Source: Holophagales bacterium UBA5066
Lineage (GTDB): Bacteria > Acidobacteriota > Thermoanaerobaculia > UBA5066
NCBI GenBank assembly: GCA_002414905.1
Contig: DIAY01000265.1
Span: forward strand, 1 to 6,319
Direction: 5' to 3'
DNA: 6,319 nucleotides
Shown here: piece after piece, positions 1 through 6,319 of the stretch
Position numbering within the stretch: the first letter of the stretch is position 1
How the letters are laid out: every line of letters starts with the position of its first letter
Made by a program: the position numbers and the translations under genes
The notes under the pieces: generated by a model
Told to the model about the DNA's origin: nothing
Databases searched by the model: none
What the model saw: the letters and a program-made list of their open reading frames with translations, nothing else

Positions 1-1017
1 GCCCTCCGGGATGCGAAGCGGGAGTACGGCCGCCGCTCGCCTTACCAGATCCCGCGCATCAAGGGGACGTTCGCGCTCCACCAGCTCCGGCTCCTGCTCG
101 GCAGCGAGACGTTCCTGAAGGCGATGGACGCCGCCTTCACCGCGAACGCGGGCCGCGACGCGACGGCCTCCGAGCTCGTCGCCGCCCTCTCGAAGGGGGC
201 CGGGCGCGACGTCGCGCCGTTCCTCGCCCCCTGGATCGAGGAAACCGGGTTCCCCGACCCGAAGGTCGAGGCGAAGGCCGAGAAGGAGGGCAGCGGCTGG
301 AAGGTGTCGCTTGTCGTCACCCAGACGGGCCGGCCGTACCACCTCCTCGGGAGCGTCGCGATCGACGTCGACGGCAAGCGGCTCGTGAAGCCGTTCGAGG
401 TGAAGGGGAAGCGGACGGAGCTGGCGTTCCAGGTGTCCCGGAAGCCCGGGCGGGTCGTTTTCGACGCTGGGCGCGACGTTCCCGTCCCGCTCGCCAACCC
501 GTACGCGTTCGTCAACTTCACCGACGACTTCAAGCGGACGAAGGTCGTCTACGGCACGACCCGGCAGATCGAGGCGAACCATACGCTCGCCCTCCGGTTT
601 CAGACAACGCTCGCCGACGCCTACAGCGAGGAGCTGCCGCCGGTCCTGAAGGACGCCGAGATGTCCGACGAGGACCTCGCCGCCAGCGACCTCTTCCTCC
701 TCGGCTCGCCTTCGGACAACCCGCTCGTGGCGCGGGTCTTTGCGAAGCTTCCCGTCGCCTTTGGCAAGGGCTACTTCACCTGGGGCGGGACGACCTACGC
801 ACGCCCCGACGACGGTCTCTACGTCTGCCTTCCGAGCCCCTGGAATCCCGACCGTGCGGTCTGGGTTTTTGCGGGAAACTCGGCCCTACAGCTCCACCAG
901 ATGACGAAGGCCTATACCGGGAGCCTCCCGCAGTGGGCGATCTGGCGCGGCGACGAGATCAGGTCCCGGGGCTGGGCGCCGGTCGAGAGGTTCGTCTTCG
1001 GGACGTTCGCGGAGTAG
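1..1017 (+). CDS. M1-family metallopeptidase, 3' part, with extra C-terminal domain (5' end outside window)
   Basis: The frame is open from the left edge to TAG at 1015-1017 and shows 338 residues. The first ~85 residues resemble the end of the M1 (gluzincin) catalytic region and its helical bundle: KGTFALHQLRLLLG is followed by a helical stretch and then FLAPWIEETGFPDP (residues 75-88), the 'F..W...tGfP' signature after which M1 enzymes carry a beta domain. That beta domain appears as residues ~90-160. The zinc motifs HExxH and the downstream Glu would lie upstream of the window and cannot be checked. Residues ~165-338 form a further domain with DLFLLGSPSDNP (230-241) and LPSPWNPDRAVWVFAG (277-292), which is not part of a minimal M1 enzyme. 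The likely role is hydrolysis of peptides, probably outside the cytoplasm as for related proteins, but the N-terminus is unseen. A distant non-peptidase homologue is possible. The next gene follows on the same strand after 116 bases. Confidence 0.72.
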   Translation, partial: ALRDAKREYGRRSPYQIPRIKGTFALHQLRLLLGSETFLKAMDAAFTANAGRDATASELVAALSKGAGRDVAPFLAPWIEETGFPDPKVEAKAEKEGSGWKVSLVVTQTGRPYHLLGSVAIDVDGKRLVKPFEVKGKRTELAFQVSRKPGRVVFDAGRDVPVPLANPYAFVNFTDDFKRTKVVYGTTRQIEANHTLALRFQTTLADAYSEELPPVLKDAEMSDEDLAASDLFLLGSPSDNPLVARVFAKLPVAFGKGYFTWGGTTYARPDDGLYVCLPSPWNPDRAVWVFAGNSALQLHQMTKAYTGSLPQWAIWRGDEIRSRGWAPVERFVFGTFAE

Positions 1018-1133
1018 CTGCGGATCCAGGAAACCCGGTACGGGCGCCAGCGTATCTCGAAGGGGAAACGACCTCGATCGACGTATCCGGGGCCCGTTCG
1101 GGGTCCGGCGAGGTCGTGCCCGAGGAGGTACGC
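1018..1133 (+). other. Intergenic spacer between M1-type peptidase and DUF2911 gene
   Basis: These 116 bases separate two same-strand genes. The frame of the downstream gene happens to stay open across the spacer and back to 933, but the composition and the strong ribosome binding site at 1122-1128 argue that it is untranslated. I see no convincing sigma-70 promoter and no hairpin with a T-run. Short GC-rich self-complementary pieces around 1088-1110 are too weak to call. The two genes could be co-transcribed or could have separate promoters. Confidence 0.4.
1122..1128 (+). promoter_or_regulatory. Shine-Dalgarno sequence that sets the start of the DUF2911 gene
   Basis: GAGGAGG lies 5 bases before ATG 1134. 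It is a near-perfect anti-16S match, and it decides the start against the upstream in-frame start at 933, which lies inside the preceding gene. Translation from 1134 also begins directly with a signal peptide, which supports the choice. Confidence 0.8.
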
Positions 1134-2273
1134 ATGACTCGAAATCCGCTCCGGCTCGCGCCGGCCCTCTTTCTCGTCCTCGCCGCCCCTGCCGCCGCAG
1201 AGCGGCTCAGCGGCCCGCCGAGCGGCGACAACCAGAAGGCGACGGTCTCCCAGTGGATCGGCCCCGTCGAGGTCGACATCACCTACAACAGCCCGAAAGT
1301 GATCGCCCCCGACGGGACCGACCGCCGCGGCAAGATCTGGGGTGGCCTGGTCCCGTACGGGATGTCGAAGGACTCGTTCGGAAGCTGCGGCGACGAATGC
1401 CCCTGGCGGGCCGGCGCTAACGAGAACACCGTCTTTCGCGTCTCGCACGACGTGAAGGTCGAAGGGCAGCCGCTCCTGGCCGGGTCCTACGGCCTCTTCA
1501 TGATCGCGGGACCCGAGGAGTTCACGGTCATCTTCTCGAAGAACTCCACCTCGTGGGGGCACTACTTCTACACCTCGAAGGAGGACGCCCTGCGCGTGAA
1601 GGTCAAGCCGCGCAAGGCCCCGTACACGCACTGGCTGACGTACGACTTCGTCGAGAGGAAGCCGGAGGAGGCGACCGTCGTCCTGCGCTGGGACGAGCTG
1701 GAGATCCCGATCCGCGTCCAGGTGCCCGACGTGAACGAGATCTACCTGGGGCAGATCCGGAACCAGCTGCGCAACGCCACGGGCTTCGAATGGCAGTCGT
1801 GGGAGCAGGCCGCGCAGTTCTGCATCGGAAAGAAAGTCAACCTTCCCGAAGCGCTGAAGTGGGCCGAGCACGCCGCGACTCCGGGCTTCACCGGGCAGGA
1901 GAACTTCAGCACGCTGTCCACGCTTTCCCAGGCCCAGGCGGCCAACGGCCAGGCCGAGGTGGCGAAGGCGACGATGCAGAAGGCGCTCGAGCACCCGACG
2001 GCGACCGTCACCGATCTCCACATGTACGCCCGGCAGCTCCAGGCGCAGAAGAAGACCGACGAGGCCGTCGCCGTCTACCTCCTCAACGCCAAGCGCCACC
2101 CCGACGTCTGGCCGGTGAATGTCGGTCTCGCCCGCGCCTACGCAGCCCAGGGGAAGACGAAGGAAGCGCTCGCCGCGGCGAAGAAGGCCCTTGCCCAGGC
2201 GCCCGACGACGGGAACCGGAACAACCTGAAGAACCTGATCGCCAGCCTGGAGGCGGGCAAACCGATCAACTGA
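1134..2273 (+). CDS. Secreted DUF2911 domain protein with C-terminal TPR repeats
   Basis: The product has 379 residues. Residues 1-22 form a classical signal peptide: MTRNPLR, a hydrophobic core APALFLVLAAP, then AAA before E23. Residues ~35-197 match DUF2911: QWIGPVEVDITYNSPKV (40-56), GKIWGGLVPYG (66-76), WRAGANENT (91-99), an 'LLAGSYGLFMI' strand pair (114-124) and FTVIFSK (130-136). DUF2911 has no established biochemical function. From about 236 to 373 come helix pairs resembling tetratricopeptide repeats, the clearest at 293-323 and 326-359 (A.AYAAQGKTKEALAAAKKAL); these usually mediate protein-protein contacts. A loop at 77-90 carries C85 and C89 (CGDEC), which could form a disulfide after export. 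The protein is probably periplasmic or otherwise exported. The gene ends in TGA and overlaps the convergent glycosidase gene by 8 bases. Family assignment is confident; the role is unknown. Confidence 0.88.
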   Translation: MTRNPLRLAPALFLVLAAPAAAERLSGPPSGDNQKATVSQWIGPVEVDITYNSPKVIAPDGTDRRGKIWGGLVPYGMSKDSFGSCGDECPWRAGANENTVFRVSHDVKVEGQPLLAGSYGLFMIAGPEEFTVIFSKNSTSWGHYFYTSKEDALRVKVKPRKAPYTHWLTYDFVERKPEEATVVLRWDELEIPIRVQVPDVNEIYLGQIRNQLRNATGFEWQSWEQAAQFCIGKKVNLPEALKWAEHAATPGFTGQENFSTLSTLSQAQAANGQAEVAKATMQKALEHPTATVTDLHMYARQLQAQKKTDEAVAVYLLNAKRHPDVWPVNVGLARAYAAQGKTKEALAAAKKALAQAPDDGNRNNLKNLIASLEAGKPIN

Positions 2274-3414
2274 CCCCGGTCACCGGCTGCGCCTCCCGTC
2301 CGCTCTCCCAGCGGACGGGAGGCGCGGGCGGGTGCTCGGGCAGGAACTCCGGGCGAGGCTCCCGGAGGACGAAGTTGAAGTCCGCGTCCCGGTCGCACGT
2401 CAGGGTCTTCCCGTCATAGCCGAGCGGCGCGACCTGAATCCACGAATGCCGGGAAGCCGGCTCGGGGCCGGGCTGGTGAACGAAGTAGAAGATCCAAGCC
2501 GTCTCGTCGTCGATCGTCACGAGCCCCGGGTGACTCCCCACGGCCCCGTCGCCATGTCTCCGGCCGGGACGGTCCAGGATCGTCCCCGTCCGTTCCCACC
2601 GTTCGGCGTCAGGGGAGCGAAAGACCGCGAGGCCCTTCCAGGTGTCCTTCAGCATCCAGAACGCGCCCTTCCAGTACATGACGTCCGGGCCTTCCCCCTG
2701 GCCCGGCCGGGGCTCGGGCATGCCCGCGCGGGCCGGCCTCCAGGTGTAGAGGTCGTCGCTGTCGCGCACGGTTCCGCGGATCTTCCCCTGCTCGTTCTTG
2801 AACCACATGCGCCAGCGGCCATCGGGCAGCCTGTGCACGCAGGCGTCGATGCTCCCGGGGACCACGTTGCGCGCGAGCTTCCAGTCCAGGAGGTCGGTGC
2901 TCGTGTAGTGGAGGATGTCGCGGGTCCCCTCCCAGGTCTGGGGCACGCCGCGGACGTAGGAGATGAAGGCGTGGTACACGCCCTTGTGGAACACGACCTC
3001 GGGGGCCCAGAACGTGTTGCGCGAGCCCTCTCCCTCGAACTCCAGCCCCCGTGCGATGCCCCTGTAATCCCAGGTGAGCCCCCCGTCCGCCGTCGACGCG
3101 AGGCCGATGTCCGATCCGTGGACCCACTTCACCCCGGTCTCGGAGTCCGCGTCCGCGCGCCGATTGGTGTAGAGCATCCACCAGCGCTTTTCCTCGCGGT
3201 GCCAGACGAGAGTCGGGTCGGCGGCGCCGTCATGGACGGGGTCGCGGAAGAGGGGGGCGGGCGCTTTCCGGCTTTCGCGCGCGGCCGGCGGCGGATCCGC
3301 CCCGAAGGCCATCACCGTCCCCATCCCGAGCGCCAGGAAGAGAGACGCTCCCGCGATCCCTCGTGCGGGCCGGCCCTCCCTCCGTGCGACCGATCGCCTG
3401 TCGCGCGACGCCAT
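2266..3414 (-). CDS. Exported GH43-like five-bladed beta-propeller glycoside hydrolase
   Basis: The product has 382 residues. An Arg-rich n-region (1-19) is followed by a hydrophobic segment IAGASLFLALGMGTVMAFG (20-38), a signal peptide probably cleaved near ADPPPA. The rest reads as repeated propeller blades: DGAADPTLVW (62-71), WWMLYTN (78-84), FWAPEVVFHKGVYHAFISY (135-153), SIDACVHRLPDGRWRMWF (188-205), EGPDVMYWKGAFWMLKD (241-257) and HPGLVTIDDETAWIFYF (295-311). By analogy with clan GH-F, D66 would be the base, D190 the pKa-modulating Asp and E241 the acid, although no alignment was run. The substrate cannot be read from sequence; arabinan, xylan or galactan-type glycans are common for such folds. 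The start at 3414 is preferred over an in-frame start at 3489, which would run into the divergent gene and precede the signal peptide with 25 non-secretory residues. Residues ~352-382 form a Pro-rich tail beyond the propeller. Confidence 0.8.
   Translation of the reverse strand: MASRDRRSVARREGRPARGIAGASLFLALGMGTVMAFGADPPPAARESRKAPAPLFRDPVHDGAADPTLVWHREEKRWWMLYTNRRADADSETGVKWVHGSDIGLASTADGGLTWDYRGIARGLEFEGEGSRNTFWAPEVVFHKGVYHAFISYVRGVPQTWEGTRDILHYTSTDLLDWKLARNVVPGSIDACVHRLPDGRWRMWFKNEQGKIRGTVRDSDDLYTWRPARAGMPEPRPGQGEGPDVMYWKGAFWMLKDTWKGLAVFRSPDAERWERTGTILDRPGRRHGDGAVGSHPGLVTIDDETAWIFYFVHQPGPEPASRHSWIQVAPLGYDGKTLTCDRDADFNFVLREPRPEFLPEHPPAPPVRWESGREAQPVTGVS
2289..2325. terminator. Perfect 16-bp inverted repeat, candidate bidirectional terminator
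   Basis: Left arm 2289-2304 (GCGCCTCCCGTCCGCT) and right arm 2310-2325 are exact reverse complements and flank a 5-base loop, CTCCC. The repeat starts 15 bases after the TGA of the plus-strand DUF2911 gene. It lies inside the last ~20 codons of the minus-strand glycosidase, encoding residues 364-375. No T-run follows on either strand, so it is not a textbook intrinsic terminator. A stem this long at the meeting point of two convergent genes is nevertheless best explained as a transcription stop or 3'-end stabilising hairpin. Base pairing is seen directly; the function is inferred. Confidence 0.5.
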
Positions 3415-3474
3415 GCCGCTAGGATAGGACGCGATGGGACGTGGTGAGTGCCGCCGCCGGCTGCGAGGCAAAGC
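3415..3474. promoter_or_regulatory. Divergent intergenic region, presumed back-to-back promoters
   Basis: These 60 bases separate the starts of the minus-strand glycosidase and the plus-strand glycosyltransferase, so promoters for both should lie here or just inside the genes. On the minus strand TATCCT (3426-3421) ends 6 bases before the ATG. On the plus strand TAGGAT (3420-3425) is a possible -10. Neither has a recognisable -35 at the right spacing. The two candidates overlap, so transcription in the two directions could compete. Exact promoter positions are weakly supported. Confidence 0.35.
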
Positions 3475-4746
3475 GTGACCGACCGGCACCGGCGGATACT
3501 CACGGTCGCGGTCGTCTGTCTCGCCGCCTCACTCCTCTCGATCCACCTGACGGGCGACTGGCGGTACCTGCACGAGGACAACGGTGCGATGCAGACGACC
3601 CTGGCGCTGAGCCACGTCGAGGCTGGACTCGCGGTCACGAGAGGACACGACGTCTTCATCCACCGGCAAACGGGAAAGGCCGCCCTCTACGGTCACCACC
3701 CGCCCGGCGTCGCGCTGATCCTGGCCGGGGCCTTCTCCCTGGCCGGCTCGGCGGAACCGGCCGTCGCCCGCAGCGTCGTCGTCCTGCTCCAGCTTGGCTC
3801 GCTCCTCTGCATGGCGCGTCTCCTGGGATGGCTCTATCCGGCACCTACGGCCCTCGCGGGAACGCTGGCCTTCGCAATTCTCCCCATGGGCGCCTACTTC
3901 GGACGGATGGTGAACTACGAGGCCCCGTGTCTCTTCGGCGTCCTACTGCAGCTACTGGGGTTCGTCGGGTACTCGACGTCCGGACGGAAGCGCTCGCTCG
4001 TCCTCCTGGCCGCCGGCATCGTCCTGGCCGGTCTGGTGGACTGGCCCGCCTTCTTCTTCGCCGCGGCGGTCGGTCTGGCCGGTGCCTGGAACGCGCATCG
4101 GGGAGACGTCCGCGGCCGGCACGTCTTCTTCGTAGCCGCGGGCGCGTCCGTGGGCACGCTCGGGTTCGTGATCCTGCATCTCTGGTGGGCCGGGAGGGGC
4201 TCGCTCGAGGCACTCTCGACGGTCGCCGGGTCGAGCGCGCAGGGCGGCACGCCCCTCGACGGCGCCGGCTCGTTCCTCGCAGGACAGCTCGACTCTTTCC
4301 GACGCTATTTCTCGCACACCGGGCTCCTGGCGAGCCTCTTCGCGGCCGGGCTCGGCCTCGTACCCCGGAGCCGGCTCTCCGGCGTCCTGCTCGGAGGCGA
4401 CAACGGGAAGCTGAGGAGGACGCTGCTTGCCGTCACTGGATCGGCGGCGGGCGCGTACGTCCTTGCGGCACCATCGTGGGCGAGCATCCATCCCTACTGG
4501 AAGTTCTACTTCCTTCCGTTCGTCGCGGTCTCCGTCGCCCTCCTGTTCGAGGCGCTCTCGGGACTCGCGCGGAGGACGTCCTTGATCGTCGGCGCGCTCC
4601 TGCTGGCGGAGATGATCGGGACCTCGACGTACCTGCTCCGGGTCCGGCACACGCGAGAGGGAAAGTATGCGATCGAGACGACCGCGAAGTTCAGAACGGA
4701 CTACCTGCGGCCCGAAGACGTCATGGGGCCGAGGCCTTCGCGCTAG
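3475..4746 (+). CDS. GT39/ArnT-like integral membrane glycosyltransferase
   Basis: The product is about 423 residues, mostly hydrophobic, with roughly ten membrane segments (for example 8-25, 78-92, 99-120, 124-141, 151-166, 174-200, 215-238, 282-296, 316-332, 345-362, 368-387). After the first segment comes a long extracytoplasmic loop with the acidic pair E34-D35 (YLHEDNGAMQ) and then YGHHPPG (72-78). This arrangement is characteristic of GT39/PMT-type polyprenyl-phosphate-dependent glycosyltransferases, in which the acidic loop residue is catalytic. DWPAFFFA (189-196) and HPYWKFYFLP (339-348) are further typical patches. The enzyme would move a sugar from a lipid-phosphate donor to an acceptor on the outer face of the membrane; donor and acceptor are unknown. 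GTG 3475 is chosen because GAGG (3465-3468) precedes it by 6 bases and it opens on MTDRHRR plus a membrane helix. GTG 3448 in the same frame is an alternative adding 9 residues. Confidence 0.8.
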   Translation: MTDRHRRILTVAVVCLAASLLSIHLTGDWRYLHEDNGAMQTTLALSHVEAGLAVTRGHDVFIHRQTGKAALYGHHPPGVALILAGAFSLAGSAEPAVARSVVVLLQLGSLLCMARLLGWLYPAPTALAGTLAFAILPMGAYFGRMVNYEAPCLFGVLLQLLGFVGYSTSGRKRSLVLLAAGIVLAGLVDWPAFFFAAAVGLAGAWNAHRGDVRGRHVFFVAAGASVGTLGFVILHLWWAGRGSLEALSTVAGSSAQGGTPLDGAGSFLAGQLDSFRRYFSHTGLLASLFAAGLGLVPRSRLSGVLLGGDNGKLRRTLLAVTGSAAGAYVLAAPSWASIHPYWKFYFLPFVAVSVALLFEALSGLARRTSLIVGALLLAEMIGTSTYLLRVRHTREGKYAIETTAKFRTDYLRPEDVMGPRPSR

Positions 4747-4768
4747 CGGAACCCGGAAGCGGCTCGCC
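4747..4768. other. 22-base convergent gap between glycosyltransferase and M28 peptidase
   Basis: The stops of the two convergent genes lie 22 bases apart (TAG 4744-4746 on plus; TGA from 4771 down to 4769 on minus). I see no good inverted repeat or T-run here, in contrast to the other convergent junction near 2266-2325. Confidence 0.5.
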
Positions 4769-6319
4769 TCACCGGAAGACGCCGACCACGTCGACGAGAA
4801 GGTGGGCCGTGCCCGGAGAGCTGTTGAGCACGCGGAACGAGGCGTCCGGCCCGACGCGGACGATGGACGCGGACGCGCGCGTCAGTCCCTGCCGGAAATG
4901 GACGCTGCTCGTATTCGGAGCCGGTCCGGTGGCCGGGAAAACCGTGACGAATCCGGAGGCCGAGGGTGCAGTGACCGTCACGTTCACGGCGAGGGCGGCG
5001 GCGTCCGCCGGGACGCCACAGACGGTCGCCACGGTGAACGCGCGAGTTTCCCGGGCGCCGAGCGCAGGTGCGCCGAGACCCGGGGGACGCTGTTCGTCGC
5101 GCGTGTCGAGGAGGCGGCAGGGCGTGAGCGGCTCGAAGCCGGCCGGCAGCGTCCGGGGCACGGCCAGGTGGGCGGCTGTGGCGACGGAAGCCTTCACGAA
5201 ATTCGTGTAATAGACCGGATTGAGCGTCGAGATGGTGTCGTTGACCGTGTGGTAGTAGGGCGTGAAGTCGCTCACGTCGTCCTCGATCGCGAGGATGCCC
5301 GGCCATCCCCGGCTCCAGAAGGACGAGTGGTCGCTCGCCGATTCGCCGTCGGGATCGACGATCGGAGCGAGGGCCGTGCCCACGTAGCTGGTGACGGCCG
5401 ACACGAACGTGTCGGCGATGGCTCGGTCGGCCGCATAGCCCGGGTTGGTCGTCGTCCGGGTATGGAGGCGGAGGCTGGGGGCGCCTCCGCTGTCGAACGA
5501 GATCATGTCGAGGTTCAGGACGGCGACGACGTTGGTCCCCTGCCCGGCGAGGAGCTCGGCGTACCTTTGGCTTCCGTAGAGGCCCTGCTCCTCGCCGGTG
5601 AAGAGGACGAAGCGGACGGTCCTCTCGAAACTGTGCCCCGACAGGATTCGGGCGGCGAGGAGAACACCCGTGGAGCCGCTCCCGTTGTCGTCGGCTCCGG
5701 GTGCGATCGCTCCGCTCGGCATGTCATCGAGGTGTGCGCAGACGATGACGATCTCCGAGGGACGGGACGTGCCCGGCAGGTCGGCGACGACGTTCCGGCC
5801 GGTCGTCGTGGAATAGGTCCAGGGGTGGTAGCTCGTCGCCAGGCCGAGGGAGGTGAAACTCTCGCTTGCGAGCTGGGTCGCCATCTGGATCGGGGTGCCC
5901 GACCGCGTATGCCGGGTCTGGATCGTGTAGGGAGCCCCGCCGACCATGACCGGCTCGACCCCGGACAACCCCCTGGCGATATCGTAGACGGCGCTCTCGG
6001 TGACCTGCGCGGCCATAGCGGCGATCCGCCAGTCGTACTCGGGCGGCGAAAGACGGACCGGTGGCGCGGGGGGGGTGATCACCATTGGGGTGTCGATCAG
6101 GCGGAAGAGATCGAAGCCGGCCTGGGCGAGCGCCTCGGCCTGCGCCTCGTCAGCCCGGGCGACGACGTTCTGGCCGTCGTCGAAGAGGACCTCCGCGAGG
6201 CCCGCCGCCTGGCGCCGAGCACCGGAGCGCCGCTCGCGCGCGACGACGAACTCCCCGGCGCTCGCGGCCGGAGCGAGGGCGACGGCGCGCGTGACGAGGG
6301 CGAGCCTTTCGGCAGGGGC
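4769..6319 (-). CDS. Secreted M28-family zinc aminopeptidase with C-terminal beta module (N-terminus outside window)
   Basis: The frame is open from the right edge (6319) to TGA at 4771-4769 and shows 516 residues; the first in-frame ATG (6085) is internal. Numbering from the edge, residues ~43-78 (VLFDDGQNVVARAD, then AQAGFDLFRLIDTP) resemble a propeptide. The peptidase domain spans ~100-385. All expected M28 residues are present: H196 (CAHLDD), D210 (GADDNGSG), E243 as base and E244 as ligand (FTGEEQGLYGS), D271 (NLDMIS) and H357 (YYHTVND). The spacing closely matches the Streptomyces griseus type aminopeptidase. The enzyme should bind two zinc ions and remove N-terminal residues from peptides outside the cell. 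Residues ~389-516 form a separate C-terminal module (TPCRLLDTR, CGVP, LAVNVTVT, HLLVDVVGVF) whose two Cys may pair; it is frequent on exported proteins and not catalytic. The signal peptide is presumably upstream of the window. Confidence 0.9.
   Translation of the reverse strand, partial: APAERLALVTRAVALAPAASAGEFVVARERRSGARRQAAGLAEVLFDDGQNVVARADEAQAEALAQAGFDLFRLIDTPMVITPPAPPVRLSPPEYDWRIAAMAAQVTESAVYDIARGLSGVEPVMVGGAPYTIQTRHTRSGTPIQMATQLASESFTSLGLATSYHPWTYSTTTGRNVVADLPGTSRPSEIVIVCAHLDDMPSGAIAPGADDNGSGSTGVLLAARILSGHSFERTVRFVLFTGEEQGLYGSQRYAELLAGQGTNVVAVLNLDMISFDSGGAPSLRLHTRTTTNPGYAADRAIADTFVSAVTSYVGTALAPIVDPDGESASDHSSFWSRGWPGILAIEDDVSDFTPYYHTVNDTISTLNPVYYTNFVKASVATAAHLAVPRTLPAGFEPLTPCRLLDTRDEQRPPGLGAPALGARETRAFTVATVCGVPADAAALAVNVTVTAPSASGFVTVFPATGPAPNTSSVHFRQGLTRASASIVRVGPDASFRVLNSSPGTAHLLVDVVGVFR

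Noticed and set aside
912..2099. Long open frame on the minus strand antisense to the DUF2911 gene
   Set aside because: Its translation is rich in Arg, Gly, Leu and Val without domain signatures, as expected for the complement of a GC-rich gene. The plus strand has a signal peptide, a ribosome binding site and recognised domains.
2332..3447. Long open frame on the plus strand antisense to the glycosidase
   Set aside because: Low-complexity Arg/Pro/Val/Gly-rich product with no motif; the opposite strand encodes clear propeller blades.
3415..3489. N-terminal extension of the glycosidase to a start at 3489
   Set aside because: It would place 25 Arg/Pro-rich residues before the signal peptide and overlap the start of the divergent glycosyltransferase gene.
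3441..5210. 589-codon plus-strand frame overlapping the glycosyltransferase and running into the M28 gene
   Set aside because: Dominated by Arg, Pro and Gly. It crosses the stop of one real gene and the antisense of another. Its length reflects the scarcity of stop codons in high-GC DNA, not coding.
5468..5490. 8-bp inverted repeat (GCGGAGGC / GCCTCCGC) inside the M28 gene
   Set aside because: Short and mid-gene, within conserved coding sequence; repeats of this size are expected by chance at this GC content.
6074..6083. Palindrome GGTGATCACC
   Set aside because: A single 10-base palindrome inside coding sequence with no paired site or promoter context; not supportable as an operator.
6083..6085. 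ATG at 6085 as the start of the M28 peptidase
   Set aside because: The frame stays open to the window edge with plausible protein sequence (AQAGFDLFRLIDTP directly upstream), and no signal peptide follows this ATG.

Overview
The window is very GC-rich (roughly two-thirds by eye), shows strong third-position G/C bias and is densely coding. It looks like a bacterial chromosome. The best lineage hint is the M28 peptidase, whose C-terminal module (TPCRLLDTR ... CGVP ... LAVNVTVT ... HLLVDVVGVF) I associate with exported proteins of Acidobacteriota (Thermoanaerobaculia-like) and some Actinobacteria. The DUF2911-TPR protein and the GT39-type membrane protein also fit an Acidobacteriota-like genome. 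This assignment is an inference from family distribution, not a proof. No RNA genes, insertion sequences, CRISPR arrays or phage genes were seen.

Layout: (1) 1-1017, plus strand: 3' part of an M1-type metallopeptidase with an additional C-terminal domain; its catalytic region lies off the left edge. (2) 1134-2273, plus strand: a secreted DUF2911-TPR protein with a strong ribosome binding site. (3) 2266-3414, minus strand: an exported GH43-like five-bladed-propeller glycosidase that overlaps gene 2 tail-to-tail by 8 bases. A perfect 16-bp inverted repeat lies just inside its 3' coding end. (4) 3475-4746, plus strand: a multi-membrane-span GT39-type glycosyltransferase, divergent from gene 3 across about 60 bases. 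(5) 4769-6319, minus strand: a secreted M28 zinc aminopeptidase that runs open off the right edge, convergent with gene 4 across 22 bases.

Four of the five genes encode, or probably encode, exported proteins (two peptidases, a glycosidase-like protein and a DUF2911-TPR protein), and the fifth is a membrane glycosyltransferase. The shared theme is envelope and extracellular polymer processing. Strand alternates between most neighbours, so only genes 1 and 2 could be co-transcribed; there is no evidence of one integrated pathway.

I found no convincing undescribed system. The points worth a second look are modest: the hairpin embedded in the convergent gene overlap, the extra C-terminal domain on the M1 peptidase, the DUF2911-TPR fusion with a CxxxC insertion, a possible leaderless start for the glycosidase, and the modular build of the M28 peptidase.
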